A DNA stretch of 35,362 nt from Azoarcus sp. Its GTDB lineage: Bacteria > Pseudomonadota > Gammaproteobacteria > Burkholderiales > Rhodocyclaceae. Of the stretch, positions 8,275 to 15,673 are shown in pieces. Each line of letters starts with the position of its first letter. Within the stretch, counting starts at the first letter, position 1. Both the position numbers and the translations under genes were made by a program. The notes below the pieces were generated by a model. It did not search any database. It saw only the letters and a list, made by a program, of their open reading frames with translations, and had not been told where the DNA came from. Location: NCBI GenBank assembly GCA_023230755.1, contig JALNWS010000014.1:1-35362 (forward strand), in the 5' to 3' direction.

Positions 8275-8913
8275 TCAGGGCGCCCAGCGGATGAAATTCG
8301 ACAGCAGGCGCAAACCGGCCTGCGCGCTTTTCTCGGGATGAAACTGAACCGCGAAGATATTAGCCCGAGCCACCGCACTGGTAAAGCGCCGCCCGTACAG
8401 GGTTTCGGCCGCGGTCACAGCGGGGTCTGACGGCGACACGTAATAACTATGAACGAAATAGAAGCGTTCGCCGTCCGGGATGCCCTCCCACAGGGCATGC
8501 TCTCTGCCCTGCCAGACTTCGTTCCAGCCCATGTGCGGCACTTTCAGTCGGGCACCATCCGCCCCAACCATGTCCGCATCGCGAAAGCGCACGACCTCGC
8601 CTTTGAACACGCCGAGCCCAGGCACATTGCCCTCCTCGCTATGCTCGAACAGCATCTGCTGTCCGATACAGATTCCGAGAAAGGGCTTGGTCGCCGCCGC
8701 CTCGAGCACGGCCGGACGCAGTCCGCGCAATTCCAGTTCGCGCATGCAATCGGGCATCGCTCCCTGACCAGGGAAAACGACGCGATCCGCCGCAGCGACA
8801 ACCGCGGGATCGCAGGTGACGTGAATGCTGTGGCCTGGCGCCACGTGCTCAACTGCCTTGGCAACGGAGCGCAGATTGCCCATGCCGTAATCGATGATGG
8901 CCACGGTGGTCAT
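8275..8913 (-). CDS. hisH: Imidazole glycerol phosphate synthase, glutaminase subunit
   Basis: HisH hydrolyses glutamine and passes ammonia to HisF. The 212-residue class I glutamine amidotransferase has the expected triad: nucleophile C82 in LGICIGQQMLF, and H192 and E194 in VQFHPEKSAQ. The N-terminus TTVAIIDYGMGNLRSV and the oxyanion-region motif VFPGQGAMPDCM are characteristic. It lies 48 bp downstream of hisB. The gap is A-rich but shows no convincing promoter or terminator. Confidence 0.97.
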   Translation of the reverse strand: MTTVAIIDYGMGNLRSVAKAVEHVAPGHSIHVTCDPAVVAAADRVVFPGQGAMPDCMRELELRGLRPAVLEAAATKPFLGICIGQQMLFEHSEEGNVPGLGVFKGEVVRFRDADMVGADGARLKVPHMGWNEVWQGREHALWEGIPDGERFYFVHSYYVSPSDPAVTAAETLYGRRFTSAVARANIFAVQFHPEKSAQAGLRLLSNFIRWAP

Positions 8914-8961
8914 CGTTTCATTGCTCGCGTAAAAAGGGTGAAAAAAGAAAGCGGCGAAAAA

Positions 8962-9549
8962 TCAGAGAGCGCCCTTGGTTGAGGGAATGGTACCTGCAGC
9001 GCGCTCGTCGCGCTCGGCAGCCATTCGCAACGCACGGGCGAATGCCTTGAAAATGGTTTCGCACTGGTGATGTGCGTTGTCACCGCGCAGATTGTCGATA
9101 TGCAGCGTCAGCCCCGCATGATTGACGAACCCCTGGAAGAATTCACGCACCAGATCGACGTCGAAATTGCCAATCCGGGCCCGGGTGTAGGTCACGAAAT
9201 AATGCAGGCCCGGACGCCCCGAGAAATCGACGACGACCCGTGACAGCGCTTCATCAAGCGGCACGTAGGCATGACCGTAGCGACGCACGCCCTTCTTGTC
9301 GCCTAGCGTCTTGGCAAAGGCCTGGCCGATCGTGATACCGACGTCTTCCACCGTATGGTGGTCATCGATGTGGGTATCACCCTGACAACGCACGTCCAGA
9401 TCAATCAGCCCGTGACGTACGATCTGGTCGAGCATGTGGTCGAGAAAGGGAACACCGGTTTCAAGTGTGCCCTTGCCCGTGCCATCAAGATCGATGTGCA
9501 CGGAAATCTTGGTTTCGAGGGTATCGCGAGTGACGTCGGCTTGCCGCAT
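8962..9549 (-). CDS. hisB: Imidazoleglycerol-phosphate dehydratase
   Basis: A monofunctional HisB of 195 residues that dehydrates imidazole glycerol phosphate to imidazole acetol phosphate; there is no fused phosphatase domain. The two manganese motifs are present: D63-H64-H65 in THIDDHHTVED and H150-H151 with E154 in NAHHQCETIFKAFA. The frame stays open far upstream, antisense to hisC, but MRQADVTRDTLETKISV is the family start. An in-frame ATG two codons earlier (9555) is an equal alternative; neither has a strong ribosome site. Because hisC is inverted just upstream, hisB probably needs its own promoter. Confidence 0.95.
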   Translation of the reverse strand: MRQADVTRDTLETKISVHIDLDGTGKGTLETGVPFLDHMLDQIVRHGLIDLDVRCQGDTHIDDHHTVEDVGITIGQAFAKTLGDKKGVRRYGHAYVPLDEALSRVVVDFSGRPGLHYFVTYTRARIGNFDVDLVREFFQGFVNHAGLTLHIDNLRGDNAHHQCETIFKAFARALRMAAERDERAAGTIPSTKGAL

Positions 9550-9586
9550 GGACATTAAGCTACTGCAGGTGGAGGCATGGAGAGCC

Positions 9587-9595
9587 ATGATACCA
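9587..9595 (-). promoter_or_regulatory. Possible extended -10 promoter for hisB
   Basis: On the minus strand the sequence TGGTATCAT matches an extended -10 element (TG, one base, TATCAT), about 35 bases upstream of the hisB start. I see no good -35 at normal spacing, which extended -10 promoters can lack. The site lies in the short gap between the divergent hisB and hisC starts. It would explain how hisB onward is transcribed although hisC points the other way. Sequence match only. Confidence 0.35.
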
Positions 9596-9645
9596 TCGCT
9601 CGACCAATTCCACCCGACCCCTCCTGCCCCGCGGAAGACCCACGC

Positions 9646-10719
9646 ATGAGCCGTTTCTGGAGCGCCGTGACACACGGCCTGACCCCCTATGTTCCGGGCG
9701 AACAGCCCAAGATCGACAACCTGGTCAAGCTCAATACGAACGAGCATCCTTATGGCCCTTCGCCGAAGGTGCTCGAGGCGATTCGCGAGGCCACCTCGGA
9801 CACGCTCCGGCTCTATCCCGACCCGAACGCCGACCGGCTGAAAGCGGCCCTTGCGAGGCGCTATGGCGTTCGCCCGGAGCAGGTGTTTGTCGGCAACGGT
9901 TCGGATGAGGTGCTCGCACACGCATTCCAGGGCCTGCTCAAGCATGAACGGCCACTGTGGATGCCGGACATTTCCTACAGCTTCTACCCGGTGTACTGCG
10001 GGCTGTACGGTCTTGAGTCGCGAACCATCCCCTTGACCGAAGACCTGCAGATCAACCCGGCCGACTATCTTCCGGACGCAGAACAACGGGCAGGCGCGAT
10101 CATCTTCCCGAACCCCAATGCCCCGACAGGCAGGGTGCTTCCGCTCGAAGCGATCGAGCGCATCGTCGCCGGCAACCCGGACGCCGTCGTGCTGATCGAC
10201 GAAGCCTATGTGGATTTCGGCGGCGAAAGCGCAATTGCCCTGATTGACCGCCACCCCAACCTGCTGGTTTGTCAGACCTTCTCCAAGAGTCGCTCGCTGG
10301 CTGGACTGCGGGTCGGTTTTGCGATCGGACACCCCGACCTGATTGCAGGACTGGAGCGAGTCAAGAACAGCTTCAATTCCTACCCGCTCGACCGCCTGGC
10401 GCTTGCCGGCGCGGAAGCCTCGGTTGAAGACGACGCCTACTTCGTTGAGAGTTGCCGCAAGGTGATCGCCACGCGCGAGGAGCTGGTCCTCAACATGCAG
10501 GCGCTCGGCTTCGAGGTGCTCCCGTCAGCCGCCAACTTCATTTTCGCCCGCCACCCACAGCGCGACGGCGCCGAACTCGCAGCCGCCTTGCGCCAGCGCG
10601 CAATCATCGTGCGCCACTTCAAGGCGCCGCGGATCGATCAGTTTCTGCGTATCACGATTGGCACGGATGACCAGTGTGCGACATTGGTCAATGCGCTCCG
10701 CAAGATTCTCGCCGCCTGA
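9646..10719 (+). CDS. hisC: Histidinol-phosphate aminotransferase
   Basis: HisC is the PLP-dependent enzyme converting imidazole acetol phosphate to L-histidinol phosphate. The 357-residue protein has the N-terminus FWSAVTHGLTPYVPGEQPKI, the cofactor motif FPNPNAPTG, the aspartate motif VVLIDEAYVDFGG and the Schiff-base lysine K214 in TFSKSRSLAGLRVGF. The frame is open 23 codons earlier, but the ATG at 9646 gives the family start and follows GGAAGA. It is the only his gene on the plus strand, placed between hisD and hisB, which both point the other way. It is closed at its end by a strong hairpin. Confidence 0.95.
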   Translation: MSRFWSAVTHGLTPYVPGEQPKIDNLVKLNTNEHPYGPSPKVLEAIREATSDTLRLYPDPNADRLKAALARRYGVRPEQVFVGNGSDEVLAHAFQGLLKHERPLWMPDISYSFYPVYCGLYGLESRTIPLTEDLQINPADYLPDAEQRAGAIIFPNPNAPTGRVLPLEAIERIVAGNPDAVVLIDEAYVDFGGESAIALIDRHPNLLVCQTFSKSRSLAGLRVGFAIGHPDLIAGLERVKNSFNSYPLDRLALAGAEASVEDDAYFVESCRKVIATREELVLNMQALGFEVLPSAANFIFARHPQRDGAELAAALRQRAIIVRHFKAPRIDQFLRITIGTDDQCATLVNALRKILAA

Positions 10720-10722
10720 AAA

Positions 10723-10765
10723 CCCGATGCCCCGACGCGATTGTGAAGCGCGTCGGGGCATCGGG
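10723..10765. terminator. Bidirectional intrinsic terminator between hisC and hisD
   Basis: A perfect 17-bp inverted repeat (left arm 10723-10739, right arm 10749-10765) encloses a 9-base loop. On the minus strand it is followed by TTTTC; on the plus strand by GTGGTTTCT. It begins a few bases after the hisC stop and lies 25 bp beyond the hisD stop, so it can end transcripts from both convergent genes. The length and perfection of the stem make this the clearest terminator in the window. Confidence 0.85.
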
Positions 10766-10790
10766 GTGGTTTCTGGCAAAAACCCGGAAA

Positions 10791-12098
10791 TCAAACCTTG
10801 AGCCGCATCTCCGCCGAGCGCGCGTGTGCATACAAGCCCTCGCCATGCGCAAGAATCGAGGCCACCTTGCCCAGATGCTGCGCACCGGCTTCGGAGATAT
10901 GCACGATGCTGGTCCGTTTCTGGAAATCATAGACGCCAAGCGGCGACGAAAAACGTGCGCTGCGCATGGTCGGCAGCACATGATTGGGCCCCGCGCAGTA
11001 GTCGCCCAGCGCTTCGACGGCCCAATGCCCGACAAAAATCGCCCCGGCATGACGGATGTGATCGACCCACTGCTCGGCCTTCTCCATCGACAGCTCCAGG
11101 TGCTCCGGTGCAATGCGATTGGCGATCGCACACGCCTGCTCGATACTCTCGACGTGAATCAAGGCACCGCGATTCGCCAGCGACCTGGCAATCGTTTCGC
11201 GCCGCGGCATCGTTGGCAGCAGACGGTCAATGGCCTCATGAACCGCATCAATGAACCCGGCATCGGTGCACAGCAGGATGGACTGCGCAAGCTCGTCGTG
11301 TTCGGCTTGCGCGAACAGGTCCATCGCGACCCACTCGGCATGACCGCTGCCATCGGAGATGATCAGCACCTCTGACGGACCGGCAACCATGTCGATTCCA
11401 ACTGTGCCGAACACCCGGCGCTTGGCCTCGGCAACGTAGGCATTGCCCGGACCGACGATTTTGTCGACCTGCGGAATGGTCTGCGTGCCGTAGGCAAGCG
11501 CGGCAATCGCCTGCGCACCACCAATCGTGAACACCCGATCCACGCCGGTAATCGCGGCCGCCGCCAGCACAAGTGCGTTCCGTTCGCCTCCCGGCGTCGG
11601 CACGACCATGATCAGTTCGCCGACACCGGCGACCTTGGCCGGAATCGCGTTCATCAGCACCGAACTGGGGTATGAGGCCTGGCCACCTGGCACATACAGG
11701 CCTACGCGATCGAGCGGGGTCACCTTTTGCCCCAGGCGGGTGCCATCGGCCTCGGTGTAGTCCCAGGACTCCGCCTTCTGACGTTCGTGATAAACACGAA
11801 CGCGGTCGGCAGCCACCCGCAGCGCCTCGCGCTGATCGGCCGCCAGGCTGTCGAGCGCCGCATGCAGCGCAGACTTCGGCAGTTCGAGCGCAGCCATTGA
11901 GGCCACATCGAGCCGATCGAAACGCTTCGTGTATTCGATGACCGCCGCATCGCCGGTCGCACGCACTGTGCGCAGGATCTCGGTGACTGCTGCATCGATG
12001 CGGTCGTCAGCAGATGCCTCGAACGCGAGCAGCGCATCAAGAGTTGACAGGAATTCCGGCTCGCGGGCGTCGAGACGGCGAATGGGCGTCTGGCTCAT
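10791..12098 (-). CDS. hisD: Histidinol dehydrogenase
   Basis: HisD performs the last two steps of histidine synthesis, oxidising L-histidinol to histidine with two NAD molecules and a zinc ion. The 435-residue length is standard. Visible motifs include VGLYVPGGQASYPSSVLMN, KIVGPGNAYVAEAKR, the catalytic/zinc region MVAGPSEVLII with SDGSGHAEWVA, and IAPEHLELSMEKA. It starts 8 bp after hisG with a GAGG ribosome site. Transcription from hisG-hisD is expected to stop at the hairpin beyond its end. Confidence 0.98.
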   Translation of the reverse strand: MSQTPIRRLDAREPEFLSTLDALLAFEASADDRIDAAVTEILRTVRATGDAAVIEYTKRFDRLDVASMAALELPKSALHAALDSLAADQREALRVAADRVRVYHERQKAESWDYTEADGTRLGQKVTPLDRVGLYVPGGQASYPSSVLMNAIPAKVAGVGELIMVVPTPGGERNALVLAAAAITGVDRVFTIGGAQAIAALAYGTQTIPQVDKIVGPGNAYVAEAKRRVFGTVGIDMVAGPSEVLIISDGSGHAEWVAMDLFAQAEHDELAQSILLCTDAGFIDAVHEAIDRLLPTMPRRETIARSLANRGALIHVESIEQACAIANRIAPEHLELSMEKAEQWVDHIRHAGAIFVGHWAVEALGDYCAGPNHVLPTMRSARFSSPLGVYDFQKRTSIVHISEAGAQHLGKVASILAHGEGLYAHARSAEMRLKV

Positions 12099-12106
12099 GG
12101 TGGGCC

Positions 12107-12751
12107 TCAGGGTTTGACTGCGCCGGCGAAGGCGTCGAGCATCGGCTGGATAAGTTCGCGCTTGAGCTTGAGCGAAGCCTGATTGACGATCAGCCGCGAA
12201 CTGATCGGCATGATGTCTTCGACCTCCTCGAGGTTGTTGGCGCGCAGCGTACCGCCAGAGGAAACCAGATCGACGATGGCATCGGCCAGCCCGACCAGCG
12301 GCGCCAGCTCCATTGAGCCGTAGAGCTTGATCAGGTCGACATGCATCCGCTTGCCAGCGAAGTGCGCCTTGGCGGCATTGATGTACTTGGTGGCGACGCG
12401 GATACGCCCGCCGGGACGGATTGCAGCTTCGTAATCAAAGCCTTTCTGCACCGCCACGCACAGGCGGCAGCGTGCGATATTGAGATCGAGCGGCTGATAA
12501 AGCCCTGCGCCGCCATGCTCGATCAGCACGTCCTTGCCGGCGATGCCGAGGTCGGCCGCACCATACTGGACATAGGTCGGCGTATCGGTTGCGCGCACGA
12601 TGACCAGACGCACATCCGGACGGTTTGTACCGATGATGAGCTTGCGCGAGCTTTCGGGGTTGTCGGTCGGGACGATGCCTGCTGCTGCCAGCAGCGGCAG
12701 GGTTTCCTCGAAGATGCGGCCCTTGGACAGGGCGAGGGTGATGCTGGACAC
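12107..12751 (-). CDS. hisG: ATP phosphoribosyltransferase, short form catalytic subunit
   Basis: HisG joins ATP and PRPP in the first, feedback-controlled step of histidine synthesis. At 214 residues it is the short form (HisG-S), which lacks the C-terminal regulatory domain and in known cases needs HisZ; hisZ is not in this window. Recognisable motifs are ALSKGRIFEETLPLL, YVQYGAADLGIAGKDVL and the DLVSSGGTLRANNL loop. The start is GTG, preceded by AAGG. A TACAAT box lies just upstream. Confidence 0.96.
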   Translation of the reverse strand: MSSITLALSKGRIFEETLPLLAAAGIVPTDNPESSRKLIIGTNRPDVRLVIVRATDTPTYVQYGAADLGIAGKDVLIEHGGAGLYQPLDLNIARCRLCVAVQKGFDYEAAIRPGGRIRVATKYINAAKAHFAGKRMHVDLIKLYGSMELAPLVGLADAIVDLVSSGGTLRANNLEEVEDIMPISSRLIVNQASLKLKRELIQPMLDAFAGAVKP

Positions 12752-12779
12752 GGTTCTGACCTTGCTGAATCGGGCCCGT

Positions 12780-12785
12780 ATTGTA
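12780..12785 (-). promoter_or_regulatory. Possible -10 box for hisG-hisD
   Basis: On the minus strand TACAAT lies about 30 bases upstream of the hisG GTG, in the 147-bp gap between the divergent hisG and rnk. It matches a sigma70-type -10 well, but no -35 hexamer is seen at 16-18 bases; the nearest, TTGCGG, is 26 bases away. It would give a short leader of roughly 20 bases with no room for a his leader peptide or T-box. Weak evidence by itself. Confidence 0.35.
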
Positions 12786-12898
12786 ACCCGGCAGGGCTTC
12801 TGTTAGCCTCACCGCAATTGGCTGAACCGCGACAGCGGCTCGGCCATTTTCTTTGTCTACTCGACCATTTTCCTTTTTGTCATCAGGAAACGATCATC

Positions 12899-13297
12899 AT
12901 GAAACCTGAGATCATCATCTCAACACAGGACATGGACAGGCTCGAAGGCCTGCTGTCTGCACCCTCCGCACGCAGCAGAAGCGATCTGGATCCACTGCGT
13001 GCCGAACTTGATCGCGCCGACGTGCGCGAACCGGCGGACATGCCGGACAACGTCATCATGATGAACAGCCGCGCACGCTTTCTGGAAGAGAACACCGGGC
13101 GCGAATACGAACTCACGCTCACCTACCCGCGCGATGCCAGCACCGAGGCCAGCCATGTGTCCATCTTCTCGCCGGCAGGCAGCGCCCTGATTGGCCTTGC
13201 CACCGGTCAGAGCATCGACTGGAAAACGCCCGACGGGAAGCCGATCAGGCTGAAGGTACTCGCCGTCAACCAGGCAGCCATTACCGACCAGCCGTAA
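12899..13297 (+). CDS. rnk: Rnk, GreA/GreB-family nucleoside diphosphate kinase regulator
   Basis: Rnk proteins bind RNA polymerase and resemble the transcript-cleavage factors GreA/GreB; in Pseudomonas rnk affects nucleoside diphosphate kinase levels. The 132-residue product has a short N-terminal helical part and a GreA C-terminal-like domain with MNSRARFLEENTGREYELTL, FSPAGSALIGLATG and the closing IRLKVLAV strand. The frame is open upstream, but ATG 12899 follows AGGAAAC and gives the usual start MKPEIIIS. It is the only plus-strand gene between murA and hisG. Its regulatory role here is inferred from the family. Confidence 0.9.
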   Translation: MKPEIIISTQDMDRLEGLLSAPSARSRSDLDPLRAELDRADVREPADMPDNVIMMNSRARFLEENTGREYELTLTYPRDASTEASHVSIFSPAGSALIGLATGQSIDWKTPDGKPIRLKVLAVNQAAITDQP

Positions 13298-13303
13298 GCG
13301 GCA

Positions 13304-13331
13304 ACCGGCGTGCCCTGACGGCTGCGCCGGT
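13304..13331. terminator. Possible terminator between convergent rnk and murA
   Basis: An inverted repeat ACCGGCG / CGCCGGT (7 bp) encloses a 14-base loop in the 44-bp gap between the ends of rnk and murA. On the plus strand it is followed by CCGGCTTGTTT, a poor U tract. The position suits a shared terminator, but the loop is large and the tail weak. Confidence 0.35.
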
Positions 13332-13341
13332 CCGGCTTGTT

Positions 13342-14592
13342 TCAGTTCAGGCGCCGCACGCGGGCCCCCAGGGCGGCCAGCTTCTCCTCGAGGCGCTCAT
13401 AGCCACGATCAAGGTGATAGATGCGCTCAATGCGGGTTTCGCCATCCGCGATCAAGCCTGCAATCACCAGGCTGGCGGAGGCACGCAGATCGGTCGCCAT
13501 GACGCCCGCTCCCTGCAGACGCTCGACGCCTTTCACCACCGCCGTGTTGCCATCAATGCGAATGTCCGCGCCCAGGCGCTGCAACTCGACCGCATGCATG
13601 AAACGGTTTTCGAAGATGGTTTCGCGAATCATCGCAACGCCGCTCGCCACACAGTTGAGCGCCATGAACTGGGCCTGCATGTCAGTCGGGAACGCAGGAT
13701 AAGGCGAGGTCCGCAGGTTAACCGCCTGCAGACGCTCAGGCGCCGTGAGACGGATCGCGTCACGCTCGGTTACGACTTCGCAGCCTGCATCCATCAACTT
13801 GTCAATGACCGCGTCGAGGTAGGCCGCAGACGTTCCGGTCAGCCGCACCTCGCCGCCGGTAACGGCTGCGGCGCACAGATAGGTGCCGGTTTCGATGCGG
13901 TCGGGCATGATCCGGTGCGTCGCGCCATGCAGACGCTCAACACCCTGGATGCGAATAACGTCGGTTCCCGCGCCGGAAATGCGCGCCCCCATCGCCACCA
14001 GACAGTTGGCGAGATCGACGATCTCAGGCTCGCGCGCCGCATTCTCGATCACGGTTTCGCCGTCTGCAAGGCAGGCTGCCATCATCAGATTCTCGGTACC
14101 GGTCACCGTCACCATGTCGGTAAATAGCCGCGCGCCCGTCAGCCGCGGCACACAGGCGCGCACGTAACCGTGTTCGACTGTCACCTCGGCGCCCATCGCC
14201 TGCAGTCCCTTGATGTGCTGGTCCACAGGGCGGGCACCGATCGCGCAGCCACCGGGCAGGCTGACACGCGCCTCGCCACAGCGCGCCACCAGCGGCCCCA
14301 GCACCAGAATCGATGCACGCATGGTCTTCACCATTTCGTAGGGCGCCACCGGATTGTTCAAACCGGAAGCCTCAAGCGTGACCGCGCCCCCCTCAACGCT
14401 GACCTTCACCCCCATTTGCCGCAGCAGTGCGAGCAGCGTGCCGATGTCCTTCAGCTGCGGGACATTGGTAAAGGTGACGGGCTCGGCCGTCAGCAGTGCC
14501 GCACACAGGATCGGCAACGCCGCGTTCTTTGCGCCGGAAATGGCCACTTCACCGGACAGGCGGCAACCGCCTTCAATCAATAGCATGTCCAT
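13342..14592 (-). CDS. murA: UDP-N-acetylglucosamine 1-carboxyvinyltransferase
   Basis: MurA transfers enolpyruvate from PEP to UDP-GlcNAc, the first committed step of peptidoglycan synthesis, and is the fosfomycin target. The 416-residue protein shows SGAKNAALPILCAALL at the N-terminus and the active-site loop with C116 in LPGGCAIGARPVDQH. The cysteine form is the fosfomycin-sensitive type. It is the last gene of the mla-yadGH-ibaG-murA operon, 9 bp after ibaG. A second ATG at codon 3 is possible. A weak hairpin lies beyond its end. Confidence 0.98.
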   Translation of the reverse strand: MDMLLIEGGCRLSGEVAISGAKNAALPILCAALLTAEPVTFTNVPQLKDIGTLLALLRQMGVKVSVEGGAVTLEASGLNNPVAPYEMVKTMRASILVLGPLVARCGEARVSLPGGCAIGARPVDQHIKGLQAMGAEVTVEHGYVRACVPRLTGARLFTDMVTVTGTENLMMAACLADGETVIENAAREPEIVDLANCLVAMGARISGAGTDVIRIQGVERLHGATHRIMPDRIETGTYLCAAAVTGGEVRLTGTSAAYLDAVIDKLMDAGCEVVTERDAIRLTAPERLQAVNLRTSPYPAFPTDMQAQFMALNCVASGVAMIRETIFENRFMHAVELQRLGADIRIDGNTAVVKGVERLQGAGVMATDLRASASLVIAGLIADGETRIERIYHLDRGYERLEEKLAALGARVRRLN

Positions 14593-14601
14593 GATCTGCG
14601 C

Positions 14602-14859
14602 TTACAGTCCGAGTTCGACGCGCGCCTCGGCCCACTTGGCCGGGGTATAGGTCTGCAGTTGCAGGGCATGGATCTCGTTGCCCATCAGCCTGCCCAGCGT
14701 GGCGTAGACGGCCTGGTGCTGGCGTACCTTGAGCAAGCCTTCGAAACTGGTGCTGACCACGATGCCGCTGAAATGCACACCATCATCACCTTCGATGAGA
14801 ACGAACTCGCAGGGAATCCCCTGCTCGATCAAACGCTTGACTTCACTTGCCTCGAACAT
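14602..14859 (-). CDS. ibaG: BolA/IbaG-family protein
   Basis: An 85-residue BolA-fold protein of the IbaG (YrbA) branch. BolA-like proteins pair with monothiol glutaredoxins to bind [2Fe-2S] clusters. Conserved positions are seen in DDGVHFSGIVVSTSFEGLLKVRQHQAVYATLG and in EIHALQLQTYTPAKW (described here as two blocks at residues 25-56 and 62-76). Placement directly upstream of murA matches E. coli ibaG, where IbaG is linked to acid stress. It follows yadH by 13 bp. Confidence 0.93.
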   Translation of the reverse strand: MFEASEVKRLIEQGIPCEFVLIEGDDGVHFSGIVVSTSFEGLLKVRQHQAVYATLGRLMGNEIHALQLQTYTPAKWAEARVELGL

Positions 14860-14872
14860 TTCCTAACTCCTC

Positions 14873-15673
14873 TCAGGCACGCAACTTGTAGCCCCGTGCG
14901 AGCATCGCCAGGGTCAGTGCCGCCAGGAAAACAAAACAACCGCTTACCACACCGAGGCTGAGCCAGGGCGACACGTCGGACTGGCCGAAGAAGCCGTAGC
15001 GAAAGCCGTCGATCATGAAGAAGAACGGGTTGGCATGGGACACGTCCTGCCACAACTGTGGCAGGGAATGAATCGAATAGAACACGCCCGACAGCATGGT
15101 GAGCGGCATGATCAGGAAATTCTGAAACGCCGCGAGCTGATCGAACTTGTCTGCCCAGATGCCCGCGATGACGCCGAGCGAACTGAGAATCGCCCCGCCG
15201 AGGACGGCAAAGGCAACCACCCATAAGGGCGAGGCCATGTGCAACTCGACAAAGGGAATCGAAATCAGCAGTACGCCGACACCCACAAACAGCCCGCGCA
15301 GGGTCGAGGCGATCACGTAGGCCGCGTAGAACTCACGGTAGGACAGCGGTGGCAGCAGCACGAAAATGATGTTGCCGGTGATCTTGCTCTGTATCAGCGA
15401 GGACGAACTGTTCGCGAAGGCGTTCTGCAACAGCGACATCATCACCAGTCCAGGCACGAGGAAAGCGGTATAGGCGATATCGCCGTACACGGTGACGTGC
15501 CGATCCAGGACGTGAGAAAAAATCAGCAGGAAAAGCACGGCGTTGAGCACCGGCGCCATGACCGTCTGGAAGGCGACCTTACGAAAACGCAACACCTCCT
15601 TGTAAAGCAGCGTGCGAAAGCCCATCCACGGAACATCCTCGCTGGGTACGATCAGCGGTGGGCGCTCAGACAC
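14873..15673 (-). CDS. ABC-2 type transporter permease, YadH-like
   Basis: Inner-membrane permease partner of the ATPase encoded just upstream, of the ABC-2 export family. The product has about six hydrophobic segments. Family signatures include FLVPGLVMMSLLQNAFANSS, the loop SGVFYSIHSLPQLWQDVSH and NPFFFMIDGFRYGFFG. I chose the GTG at 15673, which overlaps the ATPase stop as GTGTCTGA and has GAGG upstream, giving 266 residues. The frame extends to 15715, and ATG 15625 (250 residues) matches the length of E. coli YadH, so the start is uncertain. Substrate unknown; the operon suggests an envelope lipid or glycan. Confidence 0.88.
   Translation of the reverse strand: MSERPPLIVPSEDVPWMGFRTLLYKEVLRFRKVAFQTVMAPVLNAVLFLLIFSHVLDRHVTVYGDIAYTAFLVPGLVMMSLLQNAFANSSSSLIQSKITGNIIFVLLPPLSYREFYAAYVIASTLRGLFVGVGVLLISIPFVELHMASPLWVVAFAVLGGAILSSLGVIAGIWADKFDQLAAFQNFLIMPLTMLSGVFYSIHSLPQLWQDVSHANPFFFMIDGFRYGFFGQSDVSPWLSLGVVSGCFVFLAALTLAMLARGYKLRA

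Noticed and set aside
9550..10332. N-terminal extension of hisB antisense to hisC (long open frame)
   Set aside because: Known HisB proteins are about 195 residues. The extension has no motif and lies opposite the well-supported hisC.
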